Source: Neoarius graeffei
Taxonomy: Eukaryota; Chordata; Actinopteri; Siluriformes; Ariidae
NCBI RefSeq assembly: GCF_027579695.1
Contig: NC_083570.1
Coordinates: 97,789,963-97,853,962 of the forward strand
Reading direction: 5' to 3'
Length of the DNA stretch: 64,000 nt
Shown here: positions 45,675 through 57,719 of the stretch, piece by piece
Layout of the letters: the number at the start of each line of letters is the position of its first letter
How positions within the stretch are numbered: the stretch's first letter is position 1
Notes under the pieces: model-generated
Told to the model about the DNA's origin: nothing
What the model saw: only the letters and a program-made list of their open reading frames with translations
Databases searched by the model: none
Program-made: the position numbers and the translations under genes

Positions 45675-46052
45675 CTCATCTCATCTTATTATCTCTCGCC
45701 GCTTTATCCTTCTACAGGGTCGCAGGCAAGCTGGAGCCTATCCCAGCTGACTACGGGCGAAAGGCAGGGTACACCCTGGACAAGTCACCAGGTCATCACA
45801 GGGCTGACACATAGACACAGACAACCATTCACACTCACATTCACACCTACGCTCAATTTAGAGTCACCAGTTAACCTAACCTGCATGTCTTTGGACTGTG
45901 GGGGAAACCGGAGCACCCGGAGGAAACCCACGCGGACACGGGGAGAACATGCAAACTCCGCACAGAAAGGCCCTCGCCGGCCCCGGGGCTCGAACCCAGG
46001 ACCTTCTTGCTGTGAGGCGACAGCGCTAACCACTACACCACTGTGCCGCCCC
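45675..46052 (-). repeat. V-SINE copy 12
   Basis: 12-bp duplication AGTCCAAAATAT (45663-45674 and 46053-46064). It faces copy 11 tail to tail across 39 bp. Confidence 0.94.
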
Positions 46053-47333
46053 AGTCCAAAATATATTGTATATAAATATATGGATGTCGGTGTTTACGTA
46101 AATTAAGTAATTCTGTTTGTAAGCAAATGAACTGATGTTGAACCTGTGTCAGAAAATCTTTTTGTTCCACTTTAAGTATTTTCGTAGATCACATTTTGTT
46201 CATCATTCGTTGTTGTTTGTATTAATTTCTAGTTTTGTCGTTTACCAATAACTGTCAACAGGCAATCAACATTGTAACCGCATGAAAATTCAAGTCAAAG
46301 GTCGCATGTCATTCCTCAAACCAAAATATAAAATGTCTACTGATATTGTAAAATGTGGTCAATATTTACAACAAACTGAAGGAAAAAAAGTCTGAATGGA
46401 ATAGAAAAATCTGAATATTTCAAGCATGTAATATTTTTATATGCTAGGAATTTAATTCTGGTCTAATTCTATTCATTGCAATAGGATTCCAAATACTCTA
46501 TAAACATTCCATTCTGTTATGAATCAGAAAACATGTTATAAATTACAGCACTTTAAAGAAAAAAAAAGTACTTGATCTACTTCAACGACGTTACACAAAG
46601 ATCGATCCATAACAGTTGTAAATGTCCCTTAATTCCACAGGGTGTCGATAATGGTGGACACCGGTGAAAGTGATCACTATTATCGACACCTCACGTGACT
46701 CTCAAACGCGCATTTAGATACAAAATGGCGACTGACAAATGAAAGAGTAGGAAACGAAGTAGGTTTTGATGAGGAGATCGTGAAATACTGGTGAATTTGA
46801 TCAGTAAAAACACGTCCATGATCTTTCCACCATGCTTACCTGCGATGATGACGTCTGGGTTTTCCTCAAATTGCTGATCATGCTAAAAATAATTCTATCT
46901 CAGGTAACGAGCTGCATCATCAGACAACAAGATCAAAGGGTGAGGGGGATCTTATGGTTGCTTAATTAACCGATAACTGTTGGAACTGAAACTCACCTTT
47001 ATAAAATTTCTATTGGTAAATCTGAAAAGGTGTTGATAATTATGGACTGTTGATAATTGTAGCTGCCACTCTATTATTTAACTTTTTTTTTTTTAATATT
47101 CCACTGCAACTTTAAGCAAGTCTTCAAGGAGTTTGGCTTTATGTAGCCTTGGTAATGAGCCAGCAAGTATAAATAATATGCACATGAACACGACACCTAT
47201 TAAACTCAACTCAACGTGTATTTTACAATCAATCAATCATTTACCACACCATGGGCAATGCTACAGTCACTGTTACAAACAGTACAGCGCACAACACGGT
47301 CATTATTTTACCCTTATTAGATACAAGCGGTAC

Positions 47334-47605
47334 TGTGAGTTGGCCTAGTGGTTAGCGTGTCCGCCTCTCACTCGGGAGATCGTGAGTTTTATTCATGGTC
47401 GGGTCATACCAAAGACCATCATAAAAATGGTACCTACTGCCGTCTGGCAAGGCACGCTGCAATACAGATGCGAGTGGGGAGTCAAACTCTCGCAGTTACC
47501 AGAGGACTAGCCCCACGTAACCCTAGCTATGTAAGAGGTGAGAGGGCAAGGGCTACGGAAACGGAGATCAGCGCCGCCACATGGCATGGGAAGGGACTGA
47601 CTTTT
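47334..47605 (+). repeat. Second tRNA-derived SINE family
   Basis: tRNA-like head with TTGGCCTAGTGGTTAGCG (A box) and a decayed B box (GTGAGTTTTATTC), then GGCAAGGCACGCTGCAATAC, CCCCACGTAACCCTAGCTA and a T-run after GGGAAGGGACTGAC. Body differs completely from the V-SINE. Confidence 0.75.
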
Positions 47606-48796
47606 TTTTTTTGTTGAGACGACACTTTCGTGTAGTCTGAGGTGAAGTCAGTTTTGCATTTGTGTTTTTATTAGCTCATGCAGCTGCAGGATGAGCTTAT
47701 GCGATCATGCATCGTCCGTCCACAATTTACAAAAAACGCTACTCCTTATACAGGATTGATCCAATTTTGATCAAACTCACATACCACTTTCCCCAAGTGG
47801 GTGTGCAGAAAAATTGTCATATTTACGATTTTATGGGTGTCTTGGAAGAATCTGAGCTACAGCCTCTCACCTCATTATCTGTAGCCGCTTTATCCTGTTC
47901 TACAGGGTCGCAGGCAAGCTGGAGCCTATCCCAGCTGACTACGGGCGAAAGGCGGGGTACACCCTGGACAAGTCGCCAGGTCATCACAGGGCTGACACAT
48001 AGACACAGACAACCATTCACACTCACATTCACACCTACGCTCAATTTAGAGTCACCAGTTAACCTAACCTGCATGTCTTTGGACTGTGGGGGAAACCGGA
48101 GCACCCGGAGGAAACCCACGCGGACACGGGGAGAACATGCAAACTCCACACAGAAAGGCCCTCGCCGGCCACGGGGCTCGAACCCAGGACCTTCTTGCTG
48201 TGAGGCGACAGCGCTAACCACTACACCACCGTGCCGCCCAGCTACAGCCTCATCGAGGCCATTTATTTTTTGAGGTACTCTGCCATGACGCTTCTGGATA
48301 CACTGAACTGATGGACTCTCGGTCCCGGAGAGAAGACGTAAAGCTCATCCACACAGAAAACTGATGGGTCTACTTAGCAAGACCGAGCAAATCAGGTTGC
48401 TCAGTCTGTCTTCCTGGATACTGTGTCTAATTTGCGGGCATCAGGGAGCCGCTATCAATATGCGGGCGATTCCTGGAGAGTTGGGATGTCTGCCAAGCAA
48501 TATTCCACAGTCTGACCCTTGTAGAAACAGAGCGCGTCTCAAAAGATAACTGTAGCCAAAGGAACAGGAATCCAAACACATTTCTGATGCTCGAAACAGC
48601 AATTCTGAGATACAAAATAGTCTTACACCCAAAGGCGAGATATTTAAAACCGATAAAGGCCCTGGTACAGATGGAGAGGTTTTTCCGAATGAGCTTTACC
48701 AGGAAAAAGTAAGATGTAAAGATCAGTTTCATTTGTTGCTCTCTTTTCAGGGACAGCTGCTGCAACACCCTTTTGTTGTGTAATTTATTTGAAATA
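47606..48796. other. Low-information repeat region with a V-SINE
   Basis: Sequence from TAGCTCATGCAGCTGC (about 47673) looks like part of a teleost repeat, but I cannot name it. No gene is supported from 48252 to 48796. Confidence 0.3.
47867..48239 (-). repeat. V-SINE copy 13
   Basis: 12-bp duplication AGCTACAGCCTC (47855-47866 and 48240-48251). Confidence 0.94.
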
Positions 48797-49345
48797 CAGT
48801 CCCGTGCAAAAGTCTTAGGCACATGTAAAGAAATGCTGTAGACCAAAAATGGCTTAAAAATTATGAAATGTTTCAACATTAAAAAAACAAACAAACTATA
48901 AACCATGTAAGTAAGCCATAATAAATTAAACAGTCAATATTTGGTGTGAGACGACCCTTTGCTTTAAAAAAAAGAAAAAAGAAAAAAGAATAGTAGTCTC
49001 AGTTACAATGAGTGCAGTTTTATGTGGAAATGATCTGTAGGTTTTACTGAGCATCTTGCAGAACCAGCCGCAGTTCTTCTGGACACTTTGACTGTCACAC
49101 TCGCTTCTTCATTTTGCACCAAAACCCAGCAGCCTTCATTATGTTTTCCTTTTTAATCTGAAAAGTGCTCTCTTATGGAATAACCTGCTTTTTTCTGTAA
49201 CATTTAATTTTGTGCCGGAAAACGAATGTTTAGACTCTACAATGTTTTTGTACCGACTCGATAATGTAGAAGTCATAAAATAGAAATCTATAACAAAGTT
49301 TGTGGGGGATTATATTATATACACACAGTTGTGGCCAGAAGTTTA

Positions 49346-49873
49346 CACTACCGTTCAAAAGTTTGGGGTCACTTTGAAATGTCCTTATTTTTGAAAGAAA
49401 AGCACTGTTCTTTTCAATGAAGATCACTTTAAACTAATCAGAAATCCACTCTATACATTGCTAATGTGGTAAATGACTATTCTAGCTGCAAATGTGTGGT
49501 TTTTGGTGCAATATCTCCATAGGTGTATAGAGGCCCATTTCCAGCAACTCTCACTCCAGTGTTCTAATGGTACAATGTGTTTGCTCATTGCCTCAGAAGG
49601 CTAATGGATGATTAGAAAACCCTTGTACAATCATGTTAGCACAGCTGAAAACAGTTGAGCTCTTTAGAGAAGCTATAAAACTGACCTTCCTTTGAGCAGA
49701 TTGAGTTTCTGGAGCGTCACATTTGTGGGGTCGATTAAATGCTCAAAATGGCCAGAAAAATGTCTTGACTATATTTTCTATTCATTTTACAACTTATGGT
49801 GGGAAATAAAAGTGTGACTTTTCATGGAAAACACAAAATTGTCTGGGTGACCCCAAACTTTTGAACGGTAGTG
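49346..49873. mobile_element. Tc1-related MITE, copy c
   Basis: TA-flanked (49344-49345 and 49874-49875), inside the left terminal repeat of element D. Confidence 0.9.
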
Positions 49874-50253
49874 TACATACAGTGACCTGAATGTCATCTT
49901 GGATATGAATGTCATGGCAATATTTTGGCTTTCAGTCATTTCTTTGAACTGTTCTTTTTCTGTGGCAGAATGATTGTACAGCATACAGCTTTAATTAAAA
50001 AAAAACACTAGAATTTGGTGCACAAGTTTTAATTTTCTTTGGCTTTTCTGAAATCAACACAGGGTCAAAACTTTACATACACTCACTTAAATTAACTCAG
50101 AGGTGCTGAAACTTCCAAAAACGTCTCTCATCTTGCCAAGGCCGAGGTCTCTTAACTTCCTGTTCGTGATCATGACTGACTACAGCTGGTAGCTTCTCTG
50201 TGCTTTCATAAAAAGGGTTTGTTTCCAGCACTCATTGGATTGACCAACACAGT

Positions 50254-51160
50254 ATGAGAAAGTCCAAGGAGCTCAGTGCAGATCTGAGAAAGAGGATCGC
50301 AGATATACACAACTCCGGAATGTCTCTTGGAGCCATTTCTAAACAACTGCAAATTCGAAGATCAGTTCAAATAATTGTATCCAAGTTATTGTGAGGCGTA
50401 GTCACTTTGCTTCAAGAAAACCCAAACTGTCACCCTCAGCTGAAAGGAAATTGGTTTGGATGGTCAGGAGCAACCTGGGAACCACCATGGCCCAGCCCTG
50501 CCATGAACTGGAAGCTGATGGATCACTGTCTACAGTTCAGATCACCATGGACTAAGAGGCTGCTATCCAAGAAATAACCCCCTGCTCCAAAACTGACACC
50601 TTCAAGCTTAACTAAAGTTTGAAGCTGACCACATGGACAAAGAAAAAGCCTTCTGGAGGATAGCTGTGTGGTCAGATGAGACAAAGATTGAGTTGTTTGG
50701 CCACAATGACCACCATGTATCACTGTACCAGCTGGTGGTGGTGGTAGGATCATCATGCTCTGGGGCTGTTTTGCTGCCAGTGGAACTGGTTCATTGCACA
50801 AAGTGGATGGAATAATGAAGGAGGAGGACTACCTCAGAATTCTTCAGCATAAACCATCAGAAACTTGAACACGACTTGGGAGTTACAACAGGGCAATGAA
50901 CCCAAACACGCATCAGAGCTGGTTGTGGAGGAGAAAGCAGGCTAACATTAAGCTGAAAACAAGTCCCGACTTCAACCCTGTTGAAAATATATGGACCGTG
51001 TTTATAAGTCAAGTCCATGCCAAGAAAAAAAAAAAATTAACTAAACTCTACCAATTCTACCATGAAGAGTCGTGAAATATCCAACCAGAATTCTGCCAGA
51101 AGCTTGTTCATGGTAAACAAAATTGTTTGGTCAAGGTGAATCTTGCGAAGAGACATTTTA
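50254..51160 (+). pseudogene. Decayed Sleeping Beauty-like transposase
   Basis: Starts MRKSKELSADLRKRIADIHN followed by SGMSLGAISKQL, the first HTH of this subfamily. Frameshifts and stops follow. Recognisable later pieces: AVWSDETKIELFGHNDHH near 50665-50715 (first aspartate), a broken glycine patch (SCSGAVLL), and a SPDLNPIEN-like stretch near 50970-50995 (DFNPVENIWTV). No long frame survives. Confidence 0.8.
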
Positions 51161-51639
51161 CCCAAATATTAGGTGTGCTGTATATATAATTTTGACCCTG
51201 TGTTGATTTCAGAAAAGCCAAAGAAAATTAAAACTTGTGCACCAAATTCTAGTGTTTTTTTTTTAATTAAAGCTGTATGCTGTACAGTCATTCTGCCACA
51301 GAAAAAGAACAGTTCAAAGAAATGACTGAAAGCCCAAATATGGCCATGACCTTCATATCACTGCATGTAAACTTCTGACCACAACTGTATATAAATAAAT
51401 AATAGGGTGCCAAGACCTTTGCCCAGCACTGCAAAATAAATGCCCAAAACACTCTAATAATCAATTTGCGATTGGTCAAAGATTTATTTTTGAAATATTT
51501 CAAGAGAAATTCATGTTCTATTGTATTACATACATTCACTAGAAGCAACAGATGAATTTAGCTCGATACAAAAACATTTAATGGACGATCCATTTCCACG
51601 AGTTAATTAAAAAGAAACAGAAGTGTAAAAAAAAAAAAC

Positions 51640-53395
51640 CAGACAAAAGGACAGACATTTGACCTCACAGTGACCTTGACCTTAGACCTTTTGATCTCAA
51701 AATCTAATCAGTTCATGTTTGTCCCAAAGCGCACAAATGGTGAAAGTTTGGTGAAATTCCTTTTATTAGCCTTTGAGATATCGCGTTCACAAGGTTTCGG
51801 GACGGACGCACAGACAGACAGACAACCTGAAAACATAATGCCTCCTGCACCTTACGGTGGCGGAGGCATAATACTAAAAATTTAGGAAGGACGTAGTATT
51901 CAAGAGGTAAGGAAAAAAATAGAAAAACAGTTGTACACATGGAGGAAAAGAAAGAACTCGACGCCAACGGTGTCGATGGGGATGCCTCCGCCCGGTAGAC
52001 TACACGCCTTATGAAGTTGTGATTTGGGGATGGACATTTGACCTCACAGTAATCTTGACCTGGTGAAATTACTTGTATCAGCCTTGGAGATATTGTGTTC
52101 ACAAGGTTCTCGGACAGTCATTTGACCTCACAGTGACCTTGACCTTAGACCTTTCGATCTTAAAATCTAATCAGTTTATGTCCAAATGCACAAATGGTGA
52201 AAGTTTGGTGAAATTATTTTCATCTGCCTTGGAGATATTGTGTTCACAAGGTTATCGGACAGTCATTTGACCTCACGGTGACCTTGACCTTAGACCTTTT
52301 GATCTCAAAATCTAAATCAGTTCATGTTTGTCCCAAAGCGCACAAATGGTGAAAGTTTGGTGAAATTCCTTTCATTAGCCTTTGAGATATCGCGTTCACA
52401 AGGTTTCGGGACGGACGCACGTACGTACGGACAACCCGAAAACATAATGCCTCCTGCACCTTACGGTGGCGGAGGCATAATAATAAAAATTTAGGAAGGA
52501 CGGAGTATTCAAGAGGTAATGAAAAAAAGAGAAAAACAGTTGTACACATGGAGGAAAAGAAAGAACTCGACGCCAACGGTGTCGATGGGGATGCCTCCGC
52601 CCGGTAGACTACACGCCTTATGAAGTTGTGATTTGGGGATGGACATTTGACCTCACAGTAATCTTGACCTGGTGAAATTACTTGTATCAGCCTTGGAGAT
52701 ATTGTGTTCACAAGGTTTTCGGACAGACACTTGACCTCACAGTGACCTTGACCTTAGACCTTTCGATCTTAAAATCTACTCAGTTTATGTCCAAATGCAC
52801 AAATGGTGAAAGTTTGGTGAAATTCCTTTCATTAGCCTTTGAGATATCGCGTTCACAAGGTTTCGGGATGGACGCACGTACGGACGGACAACCCAAAAAC
52901 ACAATGCCTCCTGCACCTTACGGTGGCGGAGGCATAATAATAAAAATTTAGGAAGGACGGAGTATTCAAGAGGTAAGGAAAAAAAGAGAAAAACAGTTGT
53001 ACACATGGAGGAAAAGAAAGAACTCGACGCCAACGGTGTCGATGGGGATGCCTCCGCCCGGTAGACTACACGCCTTATGAAGTTGTGATTTGGGGATGGA
53101 CATTTGACCTCACAGTAATCTTGACCTGGTGAAATTACTTGTATCAGCCTTGGAGATATTGTGTTCACAAGGTTTTCGGACAGACACTTGACCTCACAGT
53201 GACCTTGACCTTAGACCTTTCGATCTCAAAATCCAATCAGTTCATGTTTGTCCCAAAGCGCACAAATGGTGAAGGTTTGGTGAAATTCCTTTCATTAGCC
53301 TTTGAGATATCGCGTTCACAAGGTTTCGGGACGGACGGACGCACGGACAACCCAAAAACATAATGCCTCCTGCACCTTACAGTGGCAGAGGCATA
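51640..53395 (+). repeat. Tandem array, about 457-460-bp unit
   Basis: Four copies of ACGGTGGCGGAGGCATAA occur near 51853, 52461, 52918 and 53378. The first interval is about 608 bp because of an extra 150-bp sub-unit. Sub-units start CATTTGACCTCACAGTGACC and contain GATATCGCGTTCACAAGG. The frames of 127-129 codons on the minus strand repeat with the units and match no family, so they are not treated as genes. Confidence 0.85.
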
Positions 53396-53894
53396 AAAAA
53401 AAAAAAAACTAAACACCTTACCATATGAAAAGAGTTTTTGCTGCCACCTTTGAACTGTGTATGCAATTAAAGTTTCCCAGTTAGAGAGATTTACAGCGTC
53501 GCAAAGGAAAGCTTGACCACGCAATAAACTTTCACAGGCTAACTGCTGCACAGAGGGTTATTTGGGATCTTTAGCAGGAAGAAAAGGACACTGAAGCTCA
53601 CTGGATAAGCAAAGCATATCCAGTAAAAGGCTGTTTGCCCCGCCCTTAAACCCGAATCAGCAGCCATGGCGTGAGCGAGTGAGATAAATAGGCTTGGCTG
53701 ATAACGCCATGTACCGTAGTGTTCTGTTATCAGGGGAACAAACAAACTGGGTGTGTCCTTTTACTTTCAGCCTGTACCCAGTTCCAGTACAAACACCCAA
53801 TACGTCTTTTTCTAAACATGTTAGTGAGTAGATTTCACTTCTTAACAGTTTAGAATCGTATATAAAACTACAAACTAATATACAGTGTTTGTGA

Positions 53895-55030
53895 ATATAC
53901 ACAGGGCCTGGATTATTAGCTGCACCTACTACTAGAAGCTAGCCTGCAGAATTATTGGCACCCATGGGGGGAAAAAAAAAAACTGGTTAAAAATGGTTAT
54001 TCTACTATTTTATTACCCAAACCCCCCCACCCAGTTAGCAAACCTGAATCATGCTCGAATTTATAGAACAGTTATTCCACGAAATCGAGTCGTACATTGA
54101 GCTGGTAGCCGATGATAAGCCATGTACGATGAGATTGAGTGGAATAACAGTTTTATTCCATCCACATTCACTGGATTTTGAGAAAACGGAGCATTTTTAG
54201 TTTTTGCGAATTTGATAAATAAAAGCTTGACACAAAACTCATCTCATCTCATCATCTCTAGCCGCTTTATCCTGTTCTACAGGGTCGCAGGCAAGCTGGA
54301 GCCTATCCCAGCTGACTACGGGCGAAAGGCGGGGTACACCCTGGACAAGTCGCCAGGTCATCACAGGGCTGACACATAGACACAGACAACCATTCACACT
54401 CACATTCACACCTACGCTCAATTTAGAGTCACCAGTTAACCTAACCTGCATGTCTTTGGACTGTGGGGGAAACCGGAGCACCCGGAGGAAACCCACGCGG
54501 ACACGGGGAGAACATGCAAACTCCACACAGAAAGGCCCTCGCCGGCCACGGGGCTCGAACCCGGACCTTCTTGCTGTGAGGCGACAGCGCTAACCACTAC
54601 ACCACCGTGCCACCCTAGAATGTAAACAAAGCGGCGAAATGACAGGAGCAATTTGTGAAAAAGGCGTTAATTCTTGGGGTGGTAAAATAAATAAATAAAT
54701 AAATAAAAACACTTTCTTACCATCAAATACTTTTATTCCATATTTTGTTGTGCTTTTTTTTTGTATTTTTGAGGTTTTGTTTTCAAATAGTTTTTATTTC
54801 GTCCTCAGTTGGTTCAGCAACACGCTCTGCCATTTTGTTTTTCTCTACTCACGGTATATGAGCTGATAGCCTAGTAGTAGAGTAGCCAATCAGAGTGCAC
54901 GATTGCTCATATCCAGTGAATGTGGATAGAATTAAAAACTAATATGTTGTTTGTGACTATACACAGGGTCTGGATGATTAGCTGCACCTACTACTTGAAG
55001 CTAGTTTGCAGAATTACTGGCACCCATGGA
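53895..55030. repeat. Direct repeats around a 54-kb inverted-end repeat
   Basis: The blocks 53895-53970 and 54955-55030 share TAGCTGCACCTACTACT and CAGAATTAYTGGCACCCATG. Between them, 54149-54932 is bordered by inverted ATTCCATCCACATTCACTGG, and a hairpin AGTTATTCCAC...GTGGAATAAC lies at 54068-54150. Confidence 0.6.
54240..54615 (-). repeat. V-SINE copy 14
   Basis: Reverse orientation and complete. The flanking duplication is not clear, possibly lost. Confidence 0.92.
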
Positions 55031-55060
55031 GAAGATTTTTTTTTAAACCAAAGGGTTACC

Positions 55061-55779
55061 AAAATCACTCACTACTCACTGTATAGTGGACTATGTAGTG
55101 AGTTCGCCATTTTGTAGTGCTGTCCGAACGCATCGTGAGAATTATTACACCCTATATAGTGGACTATTAGTATCCCACAATGCACCGTGAAAAGTAGTGT
55201 ACAACTGATGGTCACTAACCAAGCAATATATACACCATCATGCATTGTGGTTGCACTGAAGGAAAAAAGTGTTGGGGTGAATGGATGGAAGAGGAAACAC
55301 ATTATGTATAAAAGGACATTCAAATACAATTAAAAATGGCAAAAGAATATAAAATAAGCTAGAATAAGACATAAAATACAAGAATAAAACTTTGAGTGCA
55401 GAGCGAGGAATTAATCAAAAGCCTCAAATTTGATTTAATAAAAGGCAGCAGCAAAGAAGAAAAAAAGTATTCAGCCTTGATTTAAAAGAGCTGAAAGCTG
55501 CAGGTACTTTGTATTGATTAATGTGGGAAATACGCTCAGTATAATATGGATTTATCACAAAAATACATGCAGGTATTTATTATTTTGACAATCCACCAAC
55601 TGACTCCTCTGGCACGTTTTAATTGTGCGACAGTAATGACGTAAAGAACGGTGCGGCGGAATAGTGTCCGAAAGCGTTTTTTTCATTTTACCAATGAGCT
55701 CACAATACAGTCCTCTATATAGTAATTCCCTAGATAGTGAGTAGGGAGTAGTGAACGAGTGAGTGATTTCGGACACAGG
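55061..55779. mobile_element. Non-autonomous DNA transposon with ACTATATAG-type ends
   Basis: Inverted ends AAATCACTCACTACTCACT and complement (...AGTGAACGAGTGAGTGATTT), with GTAGTGAGTTCGCCATTTTG and CTATATAGTGGACTATTAG blocks. This resembles a common teleost repeat often placed with Harbinger-type elements; the class is from memory. Confidence 0.55.
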
Positions 55780-55877
55780 GAAGGTTAGCAAAACCGACTC
55801 ATGCTCCACCCACTCATTTACCGGAGAGTTCAGTAAATCTTAAGGGGTCATCCATGACTACCTGTTTCACTGAAATA

Positions 55878-57475
55878 CAACCCCGATTCCAAAAAAGTTG
55901 GGACAAAGTACAAACTGTAAATAAAAACGGAATGCAATAATTTACAAATCTCAAAAAATGATATTGTATTCACAATAGAACACAGACAACATATCAAATG
56001 TCGAAAGTGAGACATTTTGAAATTTCATGCCAAATATTGGCTCATTTGAAATTTCATGACAGCAACACATCTCAAAAAAGTTGGGACAGGGGCAATAAGA
56101 GGCTGGAAAAGTTAAAGGTACAAAAAAGGAACAGCTGGAGGACCAAATTGCAACTCATTAGGTCAATTGGCAATAGGTCATTAACATGACTGGGTATAAA
56201 AAGAGCATCTTGGAGTGGCAGCGGCTCTCAGAAGTAAAGATGGGAAGAGGATCACCGATCCCCCTAATTCTGCACTGACAAATAGTGGAGCAATATCAGA
56301 AAGGAGTTCGACAGTGTAAAATTGCAAAGAGTTTGAACACATCATCATCTACAGTGCATATCATCATCAAAAGATTCAGAGAATCTGGAAGAATCTCTGT
56401 GCGTAAGGGTCAAGGCCGGAAAACCATACTGGGTGCCCGTGATCTTCGGGCCCTTAGACGGCACTGCATCACATACAGGCATGCTTCTGTATTGGAAATC
56501 ACAAAATGGGATCAGGAATATTTCCAGAGAACATTATCTGTGAACACAATTCACCGTGCCATCCGCCGTTGCCAGCTAAAACTCTGTAGTTCAAAGAAGA
56601 AGCCGTATCTAAACATGATCCAGAAGCGCAGACGTCTTCTTTGGGCCAAGGCTCATTTAAAATGGACTGTGGCAAAGTGGAAAACTGTTCTGTGGTCAGA
56701 CGAATCAAAATTTGAAGTTCTTTATGGAAATCAGGGACGCCGTGTCATTTGGACTAAAGAGAAGGACGACCCAAGTTATCAGCGCTCAGTTCAGAAGCCT
56801 GCATCTCTGATGGTATGGGGTTGCATTAGTGCGTGTGGCATGGGCAGCTTACACATCTGGAAAGACATCATCAGTGCTGAAAGGTATATCCAGGTTCTAG
56901 AGCAACATATGCTCCCATCCAGACGACGTCTCTTTCAGGGAAGACCTTGCATTTTCCAACATGACAATGCCAAACCACATACTGCATCAATTACAGCATC
57001 ATGGCTGCGTAGAAGAAGGGTCCGGGTACTGAACTGGCCAGCCTGCAGTCCAGATCTTTCAACCATAGAAAACATTTGGCGCATCATGAAACGGAAGATA
57101 CGACAAAAAAGACCTAAGACAGTTGAGCAACTAGAATCCTACATTAGACAAGAATGGGTTAACATTCCTATCCCTAAACTTGAGCAACTTGTCTCCTCAG
57201 TCCCCAGACGTTTACAGACTGTTGTAAAGAGAAAAGGGGATGTCTCACAGTGGGAAACATGGCCTTGTCCCAACTTTTTTGAGATGTGTTGTCATGAAAT
57301 TTAAAATATCACCTAATTTTTCTCTTTAAATGATACATTTTCTCAGTTTAAACATTTGATATGCCATCTATGTTCTATTCTGAATAAAATATGGAATTTT
57401 GAAACTTCCACATCATTGCATTCCGTTTTTATTTACAATTTGTACTTTGTCCCAACTTTTTTGGAATCGGGGTTG
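55878..57475 (+). mobile_element. Tc1 element B, copy 3
   Basis: TA-flanked (55876-55877 and 57476-57477), full IR/DR ends, no insertions. Confidence 0.92.
56186..57304 (+). pseudogene. Tc1 transposase, copy B3, early stop
   Basis: A CGA codon has become TGA at 56276-56278, 30 codons in. After it the frame is open from Met at 56285 for 339 codons, with all three catalytic residues: [16 protein letters not shown] and STIENIW. The DNA-binding HTH is mostly retained. The normal stop is lost (GAA), so the frame reads 15 codons into the terminal repeat. A two-base/one-codon loss lies before KDDPSYQ. A shortened product from Met 56285 is conceivable but would lack the first helix. Confidence 0.88.
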
Positions 57476-57719
57476 TATGAGGCTCCGGTGATCCAATAGT
57501 GAAATCTGCTGAGTCAGTCATGAGAGAATGCACAAATGAAATAAGAAAAACATCCATATCCTTTGCTGGGGTAATAATTAAGTTTAAAAACAAACTGAGC
57601 TGAGATGTAGCTTCCTGGAAGAGGACACGAGTGTGTTTTGCCTCCGTGCACAAAGAGGACAACGACAAAATGTTGGTAATTTGAAGATGATGGTAGCAAA
57701 TCTATAAATCAGACACCAC

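Larger units (their letters stand above)
44941..47078 (-). mobile_element. Repeat family X, copy 3 (most complete)
   Basis: Both ends are visible: TAGAGCAGTGGCTACAATTA at the left and, inverted, ...GTAGCTGCCACTCTA at the right. Two V-SINEs lie inside. Without them it is about 1.37 kb. The centre has GTGTCGATAATGG...ATTATCGACACC inverted motifs near 46640-46690. Confidence 0.7.
49326..51387 (+). mobile_element. Sleeping Beauty-like Tc1 element D
   Basis: Ends CAGTTGTGGCCAGAAGTTTA and complement (right TA 51388-51389). A long inner inverted repeat includes the TGTGCACCAAATTCT region. A MITE is inserted 20 bp from the left end. Confidence 0.85.
48797..51431. mobile_element. Tc1-related element E, outermost of a nest
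   Basis: Ends are imperfect inverted copies, CAGTCCCGTGCAAAAGTCTT and the complement of ACCTTTGCCCAGCACTG. Left flank TA (48795-48796); the right TA is mutated to CA. It contains element D near its right end. No transposase gene of its own was seen. Confidence 0.65.

Noticed and set aside
47334..47400. tRNA gene at 47.3 kb
   Set aside because: The head looks like a tRNA, but the B box is decayed and the match continues into a longer repeat, so it is called a SINE.
51713..53168. Repeated 127-129-codon minus-strand frames (MNTISPRLIQVISPG...) as a gene family
   Set aside because: They repeat with the 460-bp tandem units, lack splice signals and match no domain. They are better explained as chance frames in a repeat.
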